Positions 18,007 through 26,869 of a stretch of 64,000 bases of DNA are shown here, piece after piece. The notes beneath the pieces were generated by a model. The model made no database searches and had not been told where the DNA came from. It was given only the letters and a program-made list of their open reading frames with translations. Within the stretch, counting starts at the first letter, position 1. Every line of letters starts with the position of its first letter. The stretch lies in NCBI GenBank assembly GCA_022706885.1, contig JAKJBR010000004.1:1-64000 (forward strand), given 5' to 3'. This DNA is from DUPQ01 sp022706885 (lineage in GTDB: Bacteria; Bacillota; Clostridia; DUPQ01). Made by a program: the position numbers and the translations under genes.

Positions 18007-18357
18007 TTACACCAACCCTTCACCCATGTCCTGACCGCCCAAAACATGTATATGTATGTGTTTTACCGTCTGATGAGCGTCTTTTCCCGTGTTGTTTATT
18101 ATTCTTACTCCGCTTTTTTCTATTCCCAGTATTTCACTTATCTTTTTTGCCGCATAAAACATTCTGCCGATTATAAAGCAGTTGTCTTCGGTTATATCAT
18201 TAATATCCGACAGTATATGCTGCTTGGGAATAACCAGAACATGGTGCTTTGCCTGAGGATTTATATCTTTAAATGCATAGACATAATCATCTTCGTATAC
18301 CTTGGTACTTGGTATCTCTTTTCTTACAATTTTGCAAAAAATACAGTTTTCCATCAT
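18007..18357 (-). CDS. HIT-family nucleotide hydrolase (HINT-like)
   Basis: A 116-residue histidine-triad protein. The triad is His100-x-His102-x-His104 followed by VLGG (KHIHIHVLGGQ), and Cys5 and Cys8 (CIFCKI) form the N-terminal pair seen in bacterial HINT proteins. Members hydrolyse AMP-lysine, nucleoside phosphoramidates and adenylates. The ATG overlaps the alaS stop codon by 4 bases (ATGA), so it is translated together with alanyl-tRNA synthetase. That link is interesting because HINT enzymes can remove aminoacyl-adenylates released by tRNA synthetases. Confidence 0.93.
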   Translation of the reverse strand: MMENCIFCKIVRKEIPSTKVYEDDYVYAFKDINPQAKHHVLVIPKQHILSDINDITEDNCFIIGRMFYAAKKISEILGIEKSGVRIINNTGKDAHQTVKHIHIHVLGGQDMGEGLV

Positions 18358-20954
18358 ATTGCCTCCTTAATAAGTTGTACTGCTTTTTGAACGGCATCGT
18401 GCGCTTTGTCGGAATCTTTTCCGCCTGCCTGAGCCATATCCGGTCTGCCTCCTCCCGAACCGCCGATAAGTGCTGCCGCTTCTTTAATAACGGTACCGGC
18501 ATTTACCCCGCTTGTCACCGCCTTTTTGGTTGCGGCTATTACCATCGATACTTTCTCGCCTGTTGATACAAATACGCAAACACAGTCATCATATCTTTCA
18601 CGTGCTTTGTCCGACAGGTTTCTTAAAACCTGCATATCGGCATTTTCAATAACAGCGGAAACTATCTTTATATTCTTATACTGCTCGAATGTGTTAATAA
18701 CATTGTCCAGTTTGTTTGCGGAAAGCTTATTCTTCAACTCCTCGTTTTCTTTTCTTAACTCCCTGACGGTGGAAGAAAGATTTTCCACTCTGGCTATAAC
18801 ATCGCTTCCTTTAAGCATCCTGTTAAGCTGATTAACCGTATCTTCCAGCTTTTGCATATATTCAATTGCATTTGCACCTGTCAATGCTTCTATTCTTCGT
18901 ACACCGGAAGCTACCGCACCTTCCGATACTATTGTAAACAGGCCTGTTTCTCCCGTTTTTGAAAGATGCGTGCCTCCGCACAGTTCCATACTGTAAGGAT
19001 GAATGGATACCACACGTACTTTATCGGAGTATTTTTCTCCGAATAATGCCGTGGCGCCTTTTTTCTTAGCCGTGTCCATATCCATTATTTCTTTCACCAC
19101 ATCAATATCTTCCATGATAATGTTGTTCACTATACTCACAACTTTCATAAGCTGCCGGTCATCCATAGCGGAAAAATGAGTAAAGTCAAATCTCAGTCTC
19201 TGATGATCTACATAGGAACCGGCCTGATGAACATGATTACCCAATACTTCTCTTAATGCGTAGTGAAGCATATGAGTAGCCGTATGGTTTCGTTCGGTAG
19301 CTTTTCTTCTTGATTTATCAACTTTAAGAGTCACTGTTTCATCATCACTGAAGTTGCCTTGCTCCATTACACCTCTGTGAATAAAGATGCCTTCTCTGTT
19401 TATCACATCGGTAACCGTCATCTTTGCCTTTTTGTCGGTTATAACCCCGATATCTGCCTGCTGACCGCCGCCTTCGGCATAGAATACCGTTTTGTCGGTT
19501 ACCAGTTCCGCCGTTTCATCTTTCTTTACGAATGATAAAACTTCAGCTTTTATTTCAAGCTTTTCATAACCTGAAAATTCCGTTTTAGGTATATTCTTGT
19601 ATATATTCTCATCACTGTGCCATGCAGACCCTTCATCTGCTTTAAAAGCATCCCTGGCAGTTTTTTTCTGATTTTGCATATACTCGTCAAAACCTTCCTT
19701 ATCCAGTTTAAATCCTCTCTCCGAAGCGATTTCTCTGGTAAGATCATAGGGAAAACCGTATGTATCGTGAAGTTTGAATATGTGCTCACCTGCAAGAGTA
19801 TCTTTCTTGTTGTTTTCAGCCTCTTCAAGGTACTGGTTTAGAATGTTCATTCCGTTTTCAATGGTATTAATGAATTTGGCTTCTTCACTTTGTACCACTT
19901 TTAATATATAGTCTCTTTTTTCTTCCAGTTCCGGATATGCACTCTTGGAATTATTAATAACAACATCAATAAGTTCCGAAAGGAAAGCATCTTTTTTACC
20001 TAACAGTCTTCCGTGTCTGGATGCTCTTCTCAACAGTCTTCTTAAGACATAGCCTCTGCCTTCGTTTGAAGGTATTATACCATCGGATATCATCATAACG
20101 GAACTTCTTATATGGTCGGTTATGACGCGGATGGAAATATCCTTTGTCTGGTCTTTTCCGTATTCAGTGCTGGTAGCATTGCAGACAAAATCCAATATGT
20201 CTTTAACGGTATCCACTTCAAATATCGAATCCACTCCCTGTACCACACAGGCCAATCGCTCCAGTCCCATACCGGTATCAATGTTTTTATTCTTTAAAGG
20301 TTTGTAAGTGCCGTCTTCCTGCTTGTCGAATTGTGTAAATACGTTATTCCATACCTCTACAAATCTGTCGCAGTCACAGCCTACCTTACAGTCTTTTGAA
20401 CCGCACCCTTTATCTTCTCCTCTGTCATAGTAAATTTCCGAGCACGGTCCGCAAGGTCCTGTTCCGTGCTCCCAGAAATTATCTTCTTTACCCATCCTTA
20501 CAATATGGCTCTCATCCAGTTTCACAATATTTTTCCAGATATCATATGCTTCGTCGTCTTCTTCGTAGACCGATGCATAGAGAAGATTCTTATCCATTTT
20601 CAGAACTTCGGTAAAAAACTCCCACGACCATTGAATTGCCTCTTTCTTAAAGTAATCGCCGAAAGAGAAATTACCCAGCATTTCAAAAAATGTTCCGTGT
20701 CTCGTGGTAATTCCCACACGGTCGATATCCAAAGTTCTTATGCACTTCTGGCAGGTAGTTATCCTTTTAGACGGCGGTTTTAAAGCCCCGGTAAAGTACG
20801 GTTTTAACGGTGTCATTCCCGCATTAATAAGCAGTATGGAAGGATCATCCTCCGGTATCAGAGAAAAACTCTTCAACCTGAGATGCCCTTTACTTTCAAA
20901 AAATTTCAGGAACTCTTCTCTCAATGTGTTTAATGATAATTTCTCCATTTCCAT
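18354..20954 (-). CDS. alaS: alanyl-tRNA synthetase
   Basis: About 866 residues, the usual full length. The class II catalytic core begins LREEFLKFFESKGH and contains the motif 2 region RHGTFFEMLGNFSFGDYFK. The editing domain has the zinc motif HTATHML (with Cys/His in SMELCGGTH), and the C-terminal DHHA1 domain has GGSGGGRPDMAQAGG. The start at 20954 fits AAGGA six bases upstream; the ATGs at 20960 and 20948 are alternatives, and anything earlier lies inside the T-box terminator. Expression is controlled by the T-box leader. It is followed by an overlapping HIT gene. Confidence 0.97.
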   Translation of the reverse strand: MEMEKLSLNTLREEFLKFFESKGHLRLKSFSLIPEDDPSILLINAGMTPLKPYFTGALKPPSKRITTCQKCIRTLDIDRVGITTRHGTFFEMLGNFSFGDYFKKEAIQWSWEFFTEVLKMDKNLLYASVYEEDDEAYDIWKNIVKLDESHIVRMGKEDNFWEHGTGPCGPCSEIYYDRGEDKGCGSKDCKVGCDCDRFVEVWNNVFTQFDKQEDGTYKPLKNKNIDTGMGLERLACVVQGVDSIFEVDTVKDILDFVCNATSTEYGKDQTKDISIRVITDHIRSSVMMISDGIIPSNEGRGYVLRRLLRRASRHGRLLGKKDAFLSELIDVVINNSKSAYPELEEKRDYILKVVQSEEAKFINTIENGMNILNQYLEEAENNKKDTLAGEHIFKLHDTYGFPYDLTREIASERGFKLDKEGFDEYMQNQKKTARDAFKADEGSAWHSDENIYKNIPKTEFSGYEKLEIKAEVLSFVKKDETAELVTDKTVFYAEGGGQQADIGVITDKKAKMTVTDVINREGIFIHRGVMEQGNFSDDETVTLKVDKSRRKATERNHTATHMLHYALREVLGNHVHQAGSYVDHQRLRFDFTHFSAMDDRQLMKVVSIVNNIIMEDIDVVKEIMDMDTAKKKGATALFGEKYSDKVRVVSIHPYSMELCGGTHLSKTGETGLFTIVSEGAVASGVRRIEALTGANAIEYMQKLEDTVNQLNRMLKGSDVIARVENLSSTVRELRKENEELKNKLSANKLDNVINTFEQYKNIKIVSAVIENADMQVLRNLSDKARERYDDCVCVFVSTGEKVSMVIAATKKAVTSGVNAGTVIKEAAALIGGSGGGRPDMAQAGGKDSDKAHDAVQKAVQLIKEAI

Positions 20955-20965
20955 CACCATCCTTA

Positions 20966-21190
20966 TATAAATAAATAACTCCCATCCTGCAAAGGGACGA
21001 GAGTTAACACGCGGTACCACCCAAATTCTTTCCTAAGAAAGCTCTTAAACCTTTAACGCAGGTATACGTTCCGTTTTGCGGAAGGCATCAAAGGGCAGCT
21101 TTCACATATATTCTTGCAAGGGTTCTCACCGTTTCCCTCTCTCTGTGCCACAGACCATATGTTACTCATCCTTTTAGTAACGCCGTATTG
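20966..21190 (-). promoter_or_regulatory. T-box riboswitch leader of alaS
   Basis: The T-box core GGGTGGTACCGCG lies at 21022-21010, and its UGGU part (within GGTGGTACC) would pair with the acceptor end of uncharged tRNA. The competing terminator stem is 21005-20995 with 20987-20977 (11 pairs including two G-U), followed by an A/T run. The upstream part has the stem I landmarks AGAGAGAGGG and GGTGAGAACCC. An AAGCTGCCC stretch near 21100 offers GCU or GCC as an alanine specifier codon. Low charged tRNA-Ala should allow read-through into alaS. Confidence 0.88.
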
Positions 21191-21195
21191 AGGAA

Positions 21196-21223
21196 ATTAT
21201 ATCATTTATTCAATGTATGTCAA
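21196..21223 (-). promoter_or_regulatory. sigma-A promoter of the alaS T-box leader
   Basis: On the minus strand, TTGACA (21223-21218), 16 bases, then TATAAT (21201-21196). Both hexamers are perfect. Transcription would start near 21189, giving a leader of about 230 bases before alaS. Confidence 0.85.
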
Positions 21224-21228
21224 TATAG

Positions 21229-22896
21229 CTACTCTTCGCTTGTTTTTTCCGCCTCGGCAGCAAATCTGTTAAATCCGGACGGTAGATGCAGGAAAGCTTT
21301 TGCGGTTTCGTGTATATATGTATCATATGCTCCGGCTTGCTTCATATGCTCTCCCCACTCCATAAGGGCGGTATAGACCGCTTTGCATGCTTCATTCAGC
21401 TGCTCTTTGTATACAATATATCTGTTCCTGTCAGGGTTCCTACGTGATGATAACTTCAGAAGTTTCCTTGTGTAATCATATGCTTCTATAGCCGAATATG
21501 TGGCTTGAGCCTCACTTACAAGTATCGGATTATCCATAAGTTTTGCATATTTGCAAGCCCTTTGGGCATCACTTGCCATCTGGTTGGGACGCGTCAGTTT
21601 CTTAAGATTCTTAAAGTCCACGGTTTCTTCGTTTAAGCACTGCACAAAGTTACTTCTTTGTAATGACCAGGAAGAAAACGTAAGGTAATACAGCATATTT
21701 TCATATTTATCGAAATCCAGCTTTTCTCTGTACGCATATGCTTTTATGAAATCTATGGTATTCCGTCCTTTGGGATTCCATAACCACTCGGCAAATGCCG
21801 CGATATTGAACTTCAGCAATGAGCAGGAATACGGAGTATAGCCCATAACCTTATGTGCTCTTATCCTGTCAAATTCCGCACAACGGAACTGAATGAATTC
21901 CGGCGCTGTCCAAGGAAAGAATGTGTTTACATCAAATGCTATCATTGGATATATGCCGAATTTACCGTCTTTTCTGGTAAATGCCGCAATAGATGCATCG
22001 GTTATTTCTCTTACATCGGTATTATATGTCTTTATTTTATCGCAATAAGAGATGGAGAAGTTCTCAGGCAGTTTGAGGTTGAATATCCTTTCAAATGTCT
22101 TATCTCCTTTAAAGTTGGTTATAATTCCCGCTTCCAGACAATCATCTTCCTTGCTGTATTGACTGAAGGCTTCCAGTATCTTCACGGTCTCGTGATAAAT
22201 TTCCACATCATCCCACTGCTCATCCATCCAGAACAGCAGGTTATTCTTATGCTCTTTTTTATACAGTGTTTTAAAAATGTCGGCAGGATCATCCCACTTG
22301 AATACGGCAGTGAAAGGAGTAATACCGAATCTTGCACAGTCGTCATATATTTCTTTCTCTTTTTCCTTATTTTTGGTGCTGTATACGTAATCCAAAGCAT
22401 TGAGTTTCAGAGAAGATGTATGTGAAAGACATGTAACATAGTCTCCTAAAAACAATCCTCTGTACTCTATTGAAGGCCAGTCGGAGACCTCCAGTACCGG
22501 TATTTCAATCTCTTTGTCCGAAACAGGTATGACGGTCTGGTATAGGGTGGAACATGCATAATACAACCCGACATCGGTGTATGCCAAAAGCTCCACACCG
22601 GAATAGACTTTGTCTTTCATAACCGGCTTTATAACATACGCCTGCTTTTTATTAACGCATTTATCCAACTCCTTACATTCAAAGTGTTGATCAATCTTTT
22701 TTAATGTTATTACGAACTCCGGATCCAGGTATCCCGGCAGGCATAAGGAATGCAACATCTCATATGCACTTGCTATTACCGGTGACATATCCACATCAAG
22801 ATTGACTTTAGTCCTGCTTCGGAAAAAAGTAAAACTTCCTCTCGCCTTTATATTCTTGGGACACGGTATAATTCGGTCTTTTACGGAAAATTTCAT
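21229..22896 (-). CDS. GH20/GH84-like protein with altered catalytic motif
   Basis: About 555 residues, with the ATG at 22896 directly after the ahcY stop codon; an upstream in-frame start would lie inside ahcY. The N-terminal part resembles the GH20b/GH84 accessory domain, ending VPVLEVSDWPSIEYRGLFLG. In GH84 hexosaminidases the equivalent strand reads RG-x-IEGFYG, and here the EGFYG part is replaced. The C-terminal half has FAEWLWNPKG, like the late barrel helix AADYLWNP of GH84. No signal peptide is evident. It may be a cytoplasmic hexosaminidase with changed specificity or a non-catalytic relative. Coupling to the purine/SAM genes is unexpected. Confidence 0.55.
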   Translation of the reverse strand: MKFSVKDRIIPCPKNIKARGSFTFFRSRTKVNLDVDMSPVIASAYEMLHSLCLPGYLDPEFVITLKKIDQHFECKELDKCVNKKQAYVIKPVMKDKVYSGVELLAYTDVGLYYACSTLYQTVIPVSDKEIEIPVLEVSDWPSIEYRGLFLGDYVTCLSHTSSLKLNALDYVYSTKNKEKEKEIYDDCARFGITPFTAVFKWDDPADIFKTLYKKEHKNNLLFWMDEQWDDVEIYHETVKILEAFSQYSKEDDCLEAGIITNFKGDKTFERIFNLKLPENFSISYCDKIKTYNTDVREITDASIAAFTRKDGKFGIYPMIAFDVNTFFPWTAPEFIQFRCAEFDRIRAHKVMGYTPYSCSLLKFNIAAFAEWLWNPKGRNTIDFIKAYAYREKLDFDKYENMLYYLTFSSWSLQRSNFVQCLNEETVDFKNLKKLTRPNQMASDAQRACKYAKLMDNPILVSEAQATYSAIEAYDYTRKLLKLSSRRNPDRNRYIVYKEQLNEACKAVYTALMEWGEHMKQAGAYDTYIHETAKAFLHLPSGFNRFAAEAEKTSEE

Positions 22897-22897
22897 T

Positions 22898-24142
22898 CTA
22901 TTCCCAGCTCTCCAAATATTTTTTCTGTTCAGCCGACAGTACATCAATGCTGATACCCATCGATTCCAACTTTGCTTTTGCAACAGCTCTGTCAATTTCT
23001 ACCGGAACATTGTATAATCTGTTCTCCAGCTTCCCTTTGTTATCCAAAACATATAATGCGGTAAGAAGCTGTAAGGCAAAACTCATATCCATAATTTCCG
23101 CGGCATGTCCGTCGGAACAGGCCAGATTCACCAACCTGCCCTCACCCAGTACATTTATTACATTACCGTTTTTAAGATGATATCCGGTAACTCCGTTTCT
23201 TCTGTCTTCTTTCTTAACAGCAATCTCATTTAACTGCTTCATGGAAATCTCGCAATCAAAATGTCCGGCATTACACAATATCGCATTATTTTTCATAAGA
23301 ACAAAATGCTCTTTCGTAATAATATCAATATTGCCTGTAGAGGTAATAAATATATCACCTATCTTTGCCGCCTGCTTCATAGGCATTACTTCATATCCTT
23401 CCATTGCAGCTTCCAGAGCTTTTACGGCATCCACTTCGGTAACTATTACGTTTGCTCCGAAACCTTTAGCCTTTTCCGCTATGCCTTTACCGCACCAGCC
23501 GAAACCTGCTACAACCACTTTCTTACCGAACAGCGAAAGATTGGTCGAACGCATTACGCCTTCCAATGATGACTGACCGGTACCGAATCTGTTGTCAAAC
23601 AGATGCTTACAGTCAGCGTCATTAATGGCAAACATGGGATATTTTAATATCTTCTGTCTGTCCATTGCTTTAAGGCGAATAACACCCGTCGTGGTTTCTT
23701 CGCAGCCGCCGTAAACATTTTCCCTCAACTCGGGATGCTTTTTATGCAAAGCATGTGCCAGGTCGGCTCCGTCATCAATTATTATATGAGGCTTATGGGA
23801 AAGAGCCTGAAACAGATGCCTGTTATATGTTTCGTCGTCCACTCCTCTGTAAGCAAATACCGATATTCCCATATCCACAAGTGCCGCACATATTTCATCC
23901 TGCGTGGACAGAGGATTACTTCCCGACACCCTTACCTCTGCTCCTAAGTTCTTCATAACAATTGCCAGATAAGCCGTCTTGGCTTCCAGATGCAATGCCA
24001 TGGAAACCCTTATACCTTTCAGAGGTTGCTTATCAATATACTTTTTCTCAATGGAAGAAAGGACAGGCATAAAATCCTTAACCCATTCTATCTTCTCTCT
24101 GCCAATATTTTTTAACGAAAGGTCCTTAATATCATACTCCAT
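22898..24142 (-). CDS. ahcY: adenosylhomocysteinase (short form)
   Basis: A 414-residue enzyme that hydrolyses S-adenosylhomocysteine to adenosine and homocysteine. The NAD-binding loop is VVAGFGWCGKGIAEKAKGFG, and the substrate region includes ALHLEAKTAYLAIVM and DDGADL. Conserved Asp and Lys residues appear around FAINDADCKHLFDNRFGTGQS. The C terminus lacks the long KPDHYRY-type tail of eukaryotic enzymes, as is usual for thermophile/clostridial forms. The start follows AAAGGAG. It is the middle gene of a unit with purine nucleoside phosphorylase 5 bases upstream and the GH-like gene directly downstream. Confidence 0.93.
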   Translation of the reverse strand: MEYDIKDLSLKNIGREKIEWVKDFMPVLSSIEKKYIDKQPLKGIRVSMALHLEAKTAYLAIVMKNLGAEVRVSGSNPLSTQDEICAALVDMGISVFAYRGVDDETYNRHLFQALSHKPHIIIDDGADLAHALHKKHPELRENVYGGCEETTTGVIRLKAMDRQKILKYPMFAINDADCKHLFDNRFGTGQSSLEGVMRSTNLSLFGKKVVVAGFGWCGKGIAEKAKGFGANVIVTEVDAVKALEAAMEGYEVMPMKQAAKIGDIFITSTGNIDIITKEHFVLMKNNAILCNAGHFDCEISMKQLNEIAVKKEDRRNGVTGYHLKNGNVINVLGEGRLVNLACSDGHAAEIMDMSFALQLLTALYVLDNKGKLENRLYNVPVEIDRAVAKAKLESMGISIDVLSAEQKKYLESWE

Positions 24143-24147
24143 ATTCT

Positions 24148-24969
24148 CTATAGCTCCTTTACTATTGCTTTAACATATTCCACAAATTCTTTGCGTATAC
24201 GGTTTGCCGTTTCCATAACTTCTGCATGACTGAGCTGCTTATCTAAAATTCCCGCTGCCATGTTGGTTATTACCGAGATACCCAATACTTTCAGGCCGCA
24301 GTGTGAACAGGCTACCACTTCCGGAACCGTAGACATTCCCGCCGCATCTGCACCCAGTATTCTTGCAGCACGTATTTCCGCAGGCGTTTCAAAATTAGGC
24401 CCTTTGAAGAACATATATACACCTTCTTTTACATCAATACCTAACTTCTTTGCTACCTTTCGTGCCGTATCAAGATATTGTCTGTCATAAACCCTTGTCA
24501 TATCAAAGAACCGTTCTCCGAATTCCTCTATGTTCGGACCTCTCAGGGCGGACGGCGCCAGAAAGCCTATATGATCGTTAATGAGCATTATGGCTCCTTC
24601 ATTGAATGAAGTGTTAATTCCCCCGGCTGCATTGGTGATTATGACACCCTTTGCGCCGAGCAGCTTGAATGTTCTGACACCTATATGAATTTGGTCGGGT
24701 TCGTATCCTTCATAATAGTGAAATCTTCCCGACATGCAGGCTACATATTTACCGCTCAAATAACCGAAAATCAGTCTTCCGGCATGACCGGGTATTGTGG
24801 AAACGGGATAATTGGGAATATCCTTGTAATCCAGTTCAATTTTATCCTCTATCTTATCTGCAAGCATCCCCAGACCGGAACCGAGAACTATACCCAGAAC
24901 GGGTACATCTTTTATTCTTTTTTCAATATATTCAACAGACTCCAACAGATTTTCGTAGTATTTATCCAT
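24148..24969 (-). CDS. purine nucleoside phosphorylase (trimeric type)
   Basis: A 273-residue enzyme of the PNP/MTAP family that cleaves inosine and guanosine with phosphate. Motifs: LGSGLG (phosphate loop, near residue 29), PGHAGRL with MSGRFHYYEGY, and TNAAGGIN. The segment AGMSTVPEVVACSHCGLKVLGISVITNMA carries the purine-site Glu and Asn typical of the low-molecular-mass trimeric class. GGAGGGG precedes the ATG. With adenosylhomocysteinase downstream, the pair would clear the nucleoside produced by methylation reactions, although trimeric PNPs prefer 6-oxopurines, so adenosine would first need deamination. Confidence 0.93.
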   Translation of the reverse strand: MDKYYENLLESVEYIEKRIKDVPVLGIVLGSGLGMLADKIEDKIELDYKDIPNYPVSTIPGHAGRLIFGYLSGKYVACMSGRFHYYEGYEPDQIHIGVRTFKLLGAKGVIITNAAGGINTSFNEGAIMLINDHIGFLAPSALRGPNIEEFGERFFDMTRVYDRQYLDTARKVAKKLGIDVKEGVYMFFKGPNFETPAEIRAARILGADAAGMSTVPEVVACSHCGLKVLGISVITNMAAGILDKQLSHAEVMETANRIRKEFVEYVKAIVKEL

Positions 24970-25001
24970 ATCCCCTCCATAAAATATCCTTGATAAATTA
25001 T

Positions 25002-25030
25002 ATCATAAAGGATTATGTCTTTCTATACAA
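25002..25030 (-). promoter_or_regulatory. probable promoter of the purine phosphorylase-ahcY unit
   Basis: On the minus strand, TTGTAT (25030-25025), 17 bases, then TATGAT (25007-25002), about 35 bases before the start codon. An overlapping TATAAT lies a few bases further downstream but lacks a well-spaced -35. Confidence 0.45.
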
Positions 25031-25128
25031 CTTAAAACTACATATATTCTTATTCTATATTACTTACTTTATCAATCTCTTTTTCATTTAATACTGTTAA
25101 AAATACTTATATCAAACAGGTTGTCAGG

Positions 25129-25758
25129 TCAGTTTTTGCTTTTCGGCAGTATAATTTCCATGGTGCTGCGACCTTTCATAAAGGAAATAAGTTTATCTAC
25201 CGAATCGGTTATTTTTATGCTGATGGTGTAATTGGAGCTTTCGTAATTACCTAAATCCGCTATTTCCAGATTCTCTATCATAAACCCTATGTCATTGTCC
25301 GGATTATATGGTATTTTCAGTTCTTCAAGCATCTTATCCAACCATATCGATTGGGATAAACTGATGGATTTATCATCCGGGATTATATACACATCTATGG
25401 TGTCCGACAAAGTCAGTACCGCCGACGGACATCGGTTTTTATCTACGGGCAGACACATTGTTCTTAAACCTTTATCGGGCGGCAAGTCACCCAGCATCAG
25501 GTCACTTAAAATAGTTCCTTCGGGAATATCGGTTATGCATATCTTGCTTTCATCAATTGTAAAAGTTGAGGTAATACCGTATACCTGTACCTTTTTCACA
25601 TCGCCTGCATTTATATGCTCCCCTTTTAAAAACTCTCTTTGAGCCACATATACATGCCCTTTATCTTTTTCCGTAACCGCTTTGGAAAGGAAAATCTGTA
25701 ATACGGTAAGCAATACCGCAAATATGCCCGCCAATATGTAGTATTTATATCTTTTCAT
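25129..25758 (-). CDS. CpaB/RcpC-like Flp pilus assembly protein
   Basis: A 209-residue protein with an N-terminal membrane anchor (about 7-25) and an SAF-type domain: VAQREFLKGEHINAGDVKKVQV, then IPEGTILSDLML. This arrangement is that of CpaB/RcpC. In Gram-negative tad systems it partners the outer-membrane secretin, but Gram-positive loci keep it without a secretin, and its role may be in binding cell-wall or periplasm-equivalent material. It is the last gene of the tad operon, 65 bases after the second TadE-like gene. The family is diverged, so the call rests on the anchor, the SAF domain and its position. Confidence 0.72.
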   Translation of the reverse strand: MKRYKYYILAGIFAVLLTVLQIFLSKAVTEKDKGHVYVAQREFLKGEHINAGDVKKVQVYGITSTFTIDESKICITDIPEGTILSDLMLGDLPPDKGLRTMCLPVDKNRCPSAVLTLSDTIDVYIIPDDKSISLSQSIWLDKMLEELKIPYNPDNDIGFMIENLEIADLGNYESSNYTISIKITDSVDKLISFMKGRSTMEIILPKSKN

Positions 25759-25823
25759 AACTCTTTTTTCATCCTATTCTCTGTTTATAGCTTATTGATG
25801 TTTAATTATTAATATTTACTTAT

Positions 25824-26279
25824 TCACCTTACAACCGGAAATTCCATATGCTTGTGCACGGTAAACTCTCTTTCTCCGAGAAAATGCAATGTAGCCGTAA
25901 TATCCGCCGCTATAATGAAGTGTTGGCTGTAAGTACCGCAGCTGCAAATATTGCCCGCCTCTCTTAACGATATGCATATATTATCCTTTTCAACCTCCAG
26001 CGTACTGATGCAGGAATGTGATATCCCCTCAAAAACCATACTTTTAAGCACTTCCTCATCAATATGTATTGAAAGTTTACCTTCGGAGAAATCATCGGTA
26101 CTGTTTTCTCTTATCAATGATATTACCGCCATCTCCACAGCCTGCTCTATTCTTGCACACTGGTGATAAAACATCGCCTTATTGACTACCGAACAGAAAA
26201 GCGGAAGCATTATGTAGATAAGAACAAAAACACTTATAAGTACTTCGGATATTCCCGAACCTTTCTTCTTTATATCCAT
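25824..26279 (-). CDS. TadE/TadF-like pseudopilin
   Basis: A 151-residue protein starting MDIKKKGSGISEVL. It has a canonical prepilin peptidase site: Lys-rich leader, Gly7, cleavage before Ser8, and Glu at mature position 5 (Glu12), followed by a hydrophobic stretch of about 22 residues. The remainder is a predicted extracytoplasmic domain with two Cys pairs (ISHSCIS, NICSCGTY). This matches TadE/TadF minor pseudopilins of tad pili. The same leader pattern (G-x-GISE) appears in the major pilin encoded at 26857-26666. The start follows AGGTGA closely, and the gene lies 1 base after the previous one. Confidence 0.72.
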   Translation of the reverse strand: MDIKKKGSGISEVLISVFVLIYIMLPLFCSVVNKAMFYHQCARIEQAVEMAVISLIRENSTDDFSEGKLSIHIDEEVLKSMVFEGISHSCISTLEVEKDNICISLREAGNICSCGTYSQHFIIAADITATLHFLGEREFTVHKHMEFPVVR

Positions 26280-26280
26280 G

Positions 26281-26655
26281 TCACCTGATCTTTCTTGCCG
26301 CTATATTCTGGTCAAAATTCATCACATACTCCTGTATACTCCTGGTAAATATGTCCGTTATCATATTTATACTGTATGATGCTTTAACATTCAGGTTAAA
26401 CATGCTTCCGTATACGGCTGCTTCAGGGGCTGTGATAACAACATTATCAAAGCCCCCTGCAATGAGACGTTCCTTCAAACGGGTCTTTTCCTCATAACTC
26501 AATCCGGAATTCTGCTCGGCTATGTGCATATATCCTCTGCATATATCGTAAAACTCCATGTTTTTTGATATAACGGTAAGAACATCGGTGCAGTATACAA
26601 ACACGCACAGTATTATGAGTAAGGAGACTATACCGACTATTATCCTTTCAGCCAT
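26281..26655 (-). CDS. small single-anchor tad-locus protein (TadE-like or DUF4320-like)
   Basis: A 124-residue protein with one N-terminal membrane segment (about 6-26) and a short extracytoplasmic domain. Unlike the neighbouring pilin and TadE-like protein, it has no Gly/Glu prepilin cleavage site. The pattern (anchor, then a MEFYDICRGYMHIAEQNSG helix and a beta-rich end) is reminiscent of DUF4320-type proteins found between pilin and TadE genes in clostridial tad loci. It lies 10 bases after the pilin gene and 1 base before the next gene. A role as a minor structural or assembly component is inferred from position only. Confidence 0.55.
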   Translation of the reverse strand: MAERIIVGIVSLLIILCVFVYCTDVLTVISKNMEFYDICRGYMHIAEQNSGLSYEEKTRLKERLIAGGFDNVVITAPEAAVYGSMFNLNVKASYSINMITDIFTRSIQEYVMNFDQNIAARKIR

Positions 26656-26665
26656 ATGCTTTACG

Positions 26666-26857
26666 TCAGTTTCCGGGAGCTAAATTGAAGATGGTTCCCA
26701 TCTTGCCCTGCACCCATGTTTTTGTGGATTCCAAAATTGTTTTTGCAAGATCTCTGAGTCCCGGTATTACAACCGCAGCCGCAATAATCAATACCGTCGC
26801 TATTCCCAATATTTCGGAAATGCCGAATCCTCTTTTACTTTGTTGATTTACTATCAT
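26666..26857 (-). CDS. Flp-type major pilin precursor
   Basis: A 63-residue prepilin with a strong AGGAGGAG ribosome binding site, fitting high expression. The leader ends SKRG, cleavage is expected between Gly10 and Phe11, and Glu15 is mature position 5, as in type IV prepilins. A hydrophobic helix (about 13-33) and a short polar tail (TKTWVQGKMGTIF) follow, giving a mature subunit of about 53 residues, the size of Flp pilins. No prepilin peptidase gene is in this window, so cleavage must rely on one encoded elsewhere. Confidence 0.82.
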   Translation of the reverse strand: MIVNQQSKRGFGISEILGIATVLIIAAAVVIPGLRDLAKTILESTKTWVQGKMGTIFNLAPGN

Positions 26858-26869
26858 TTTCTTCTCCTC

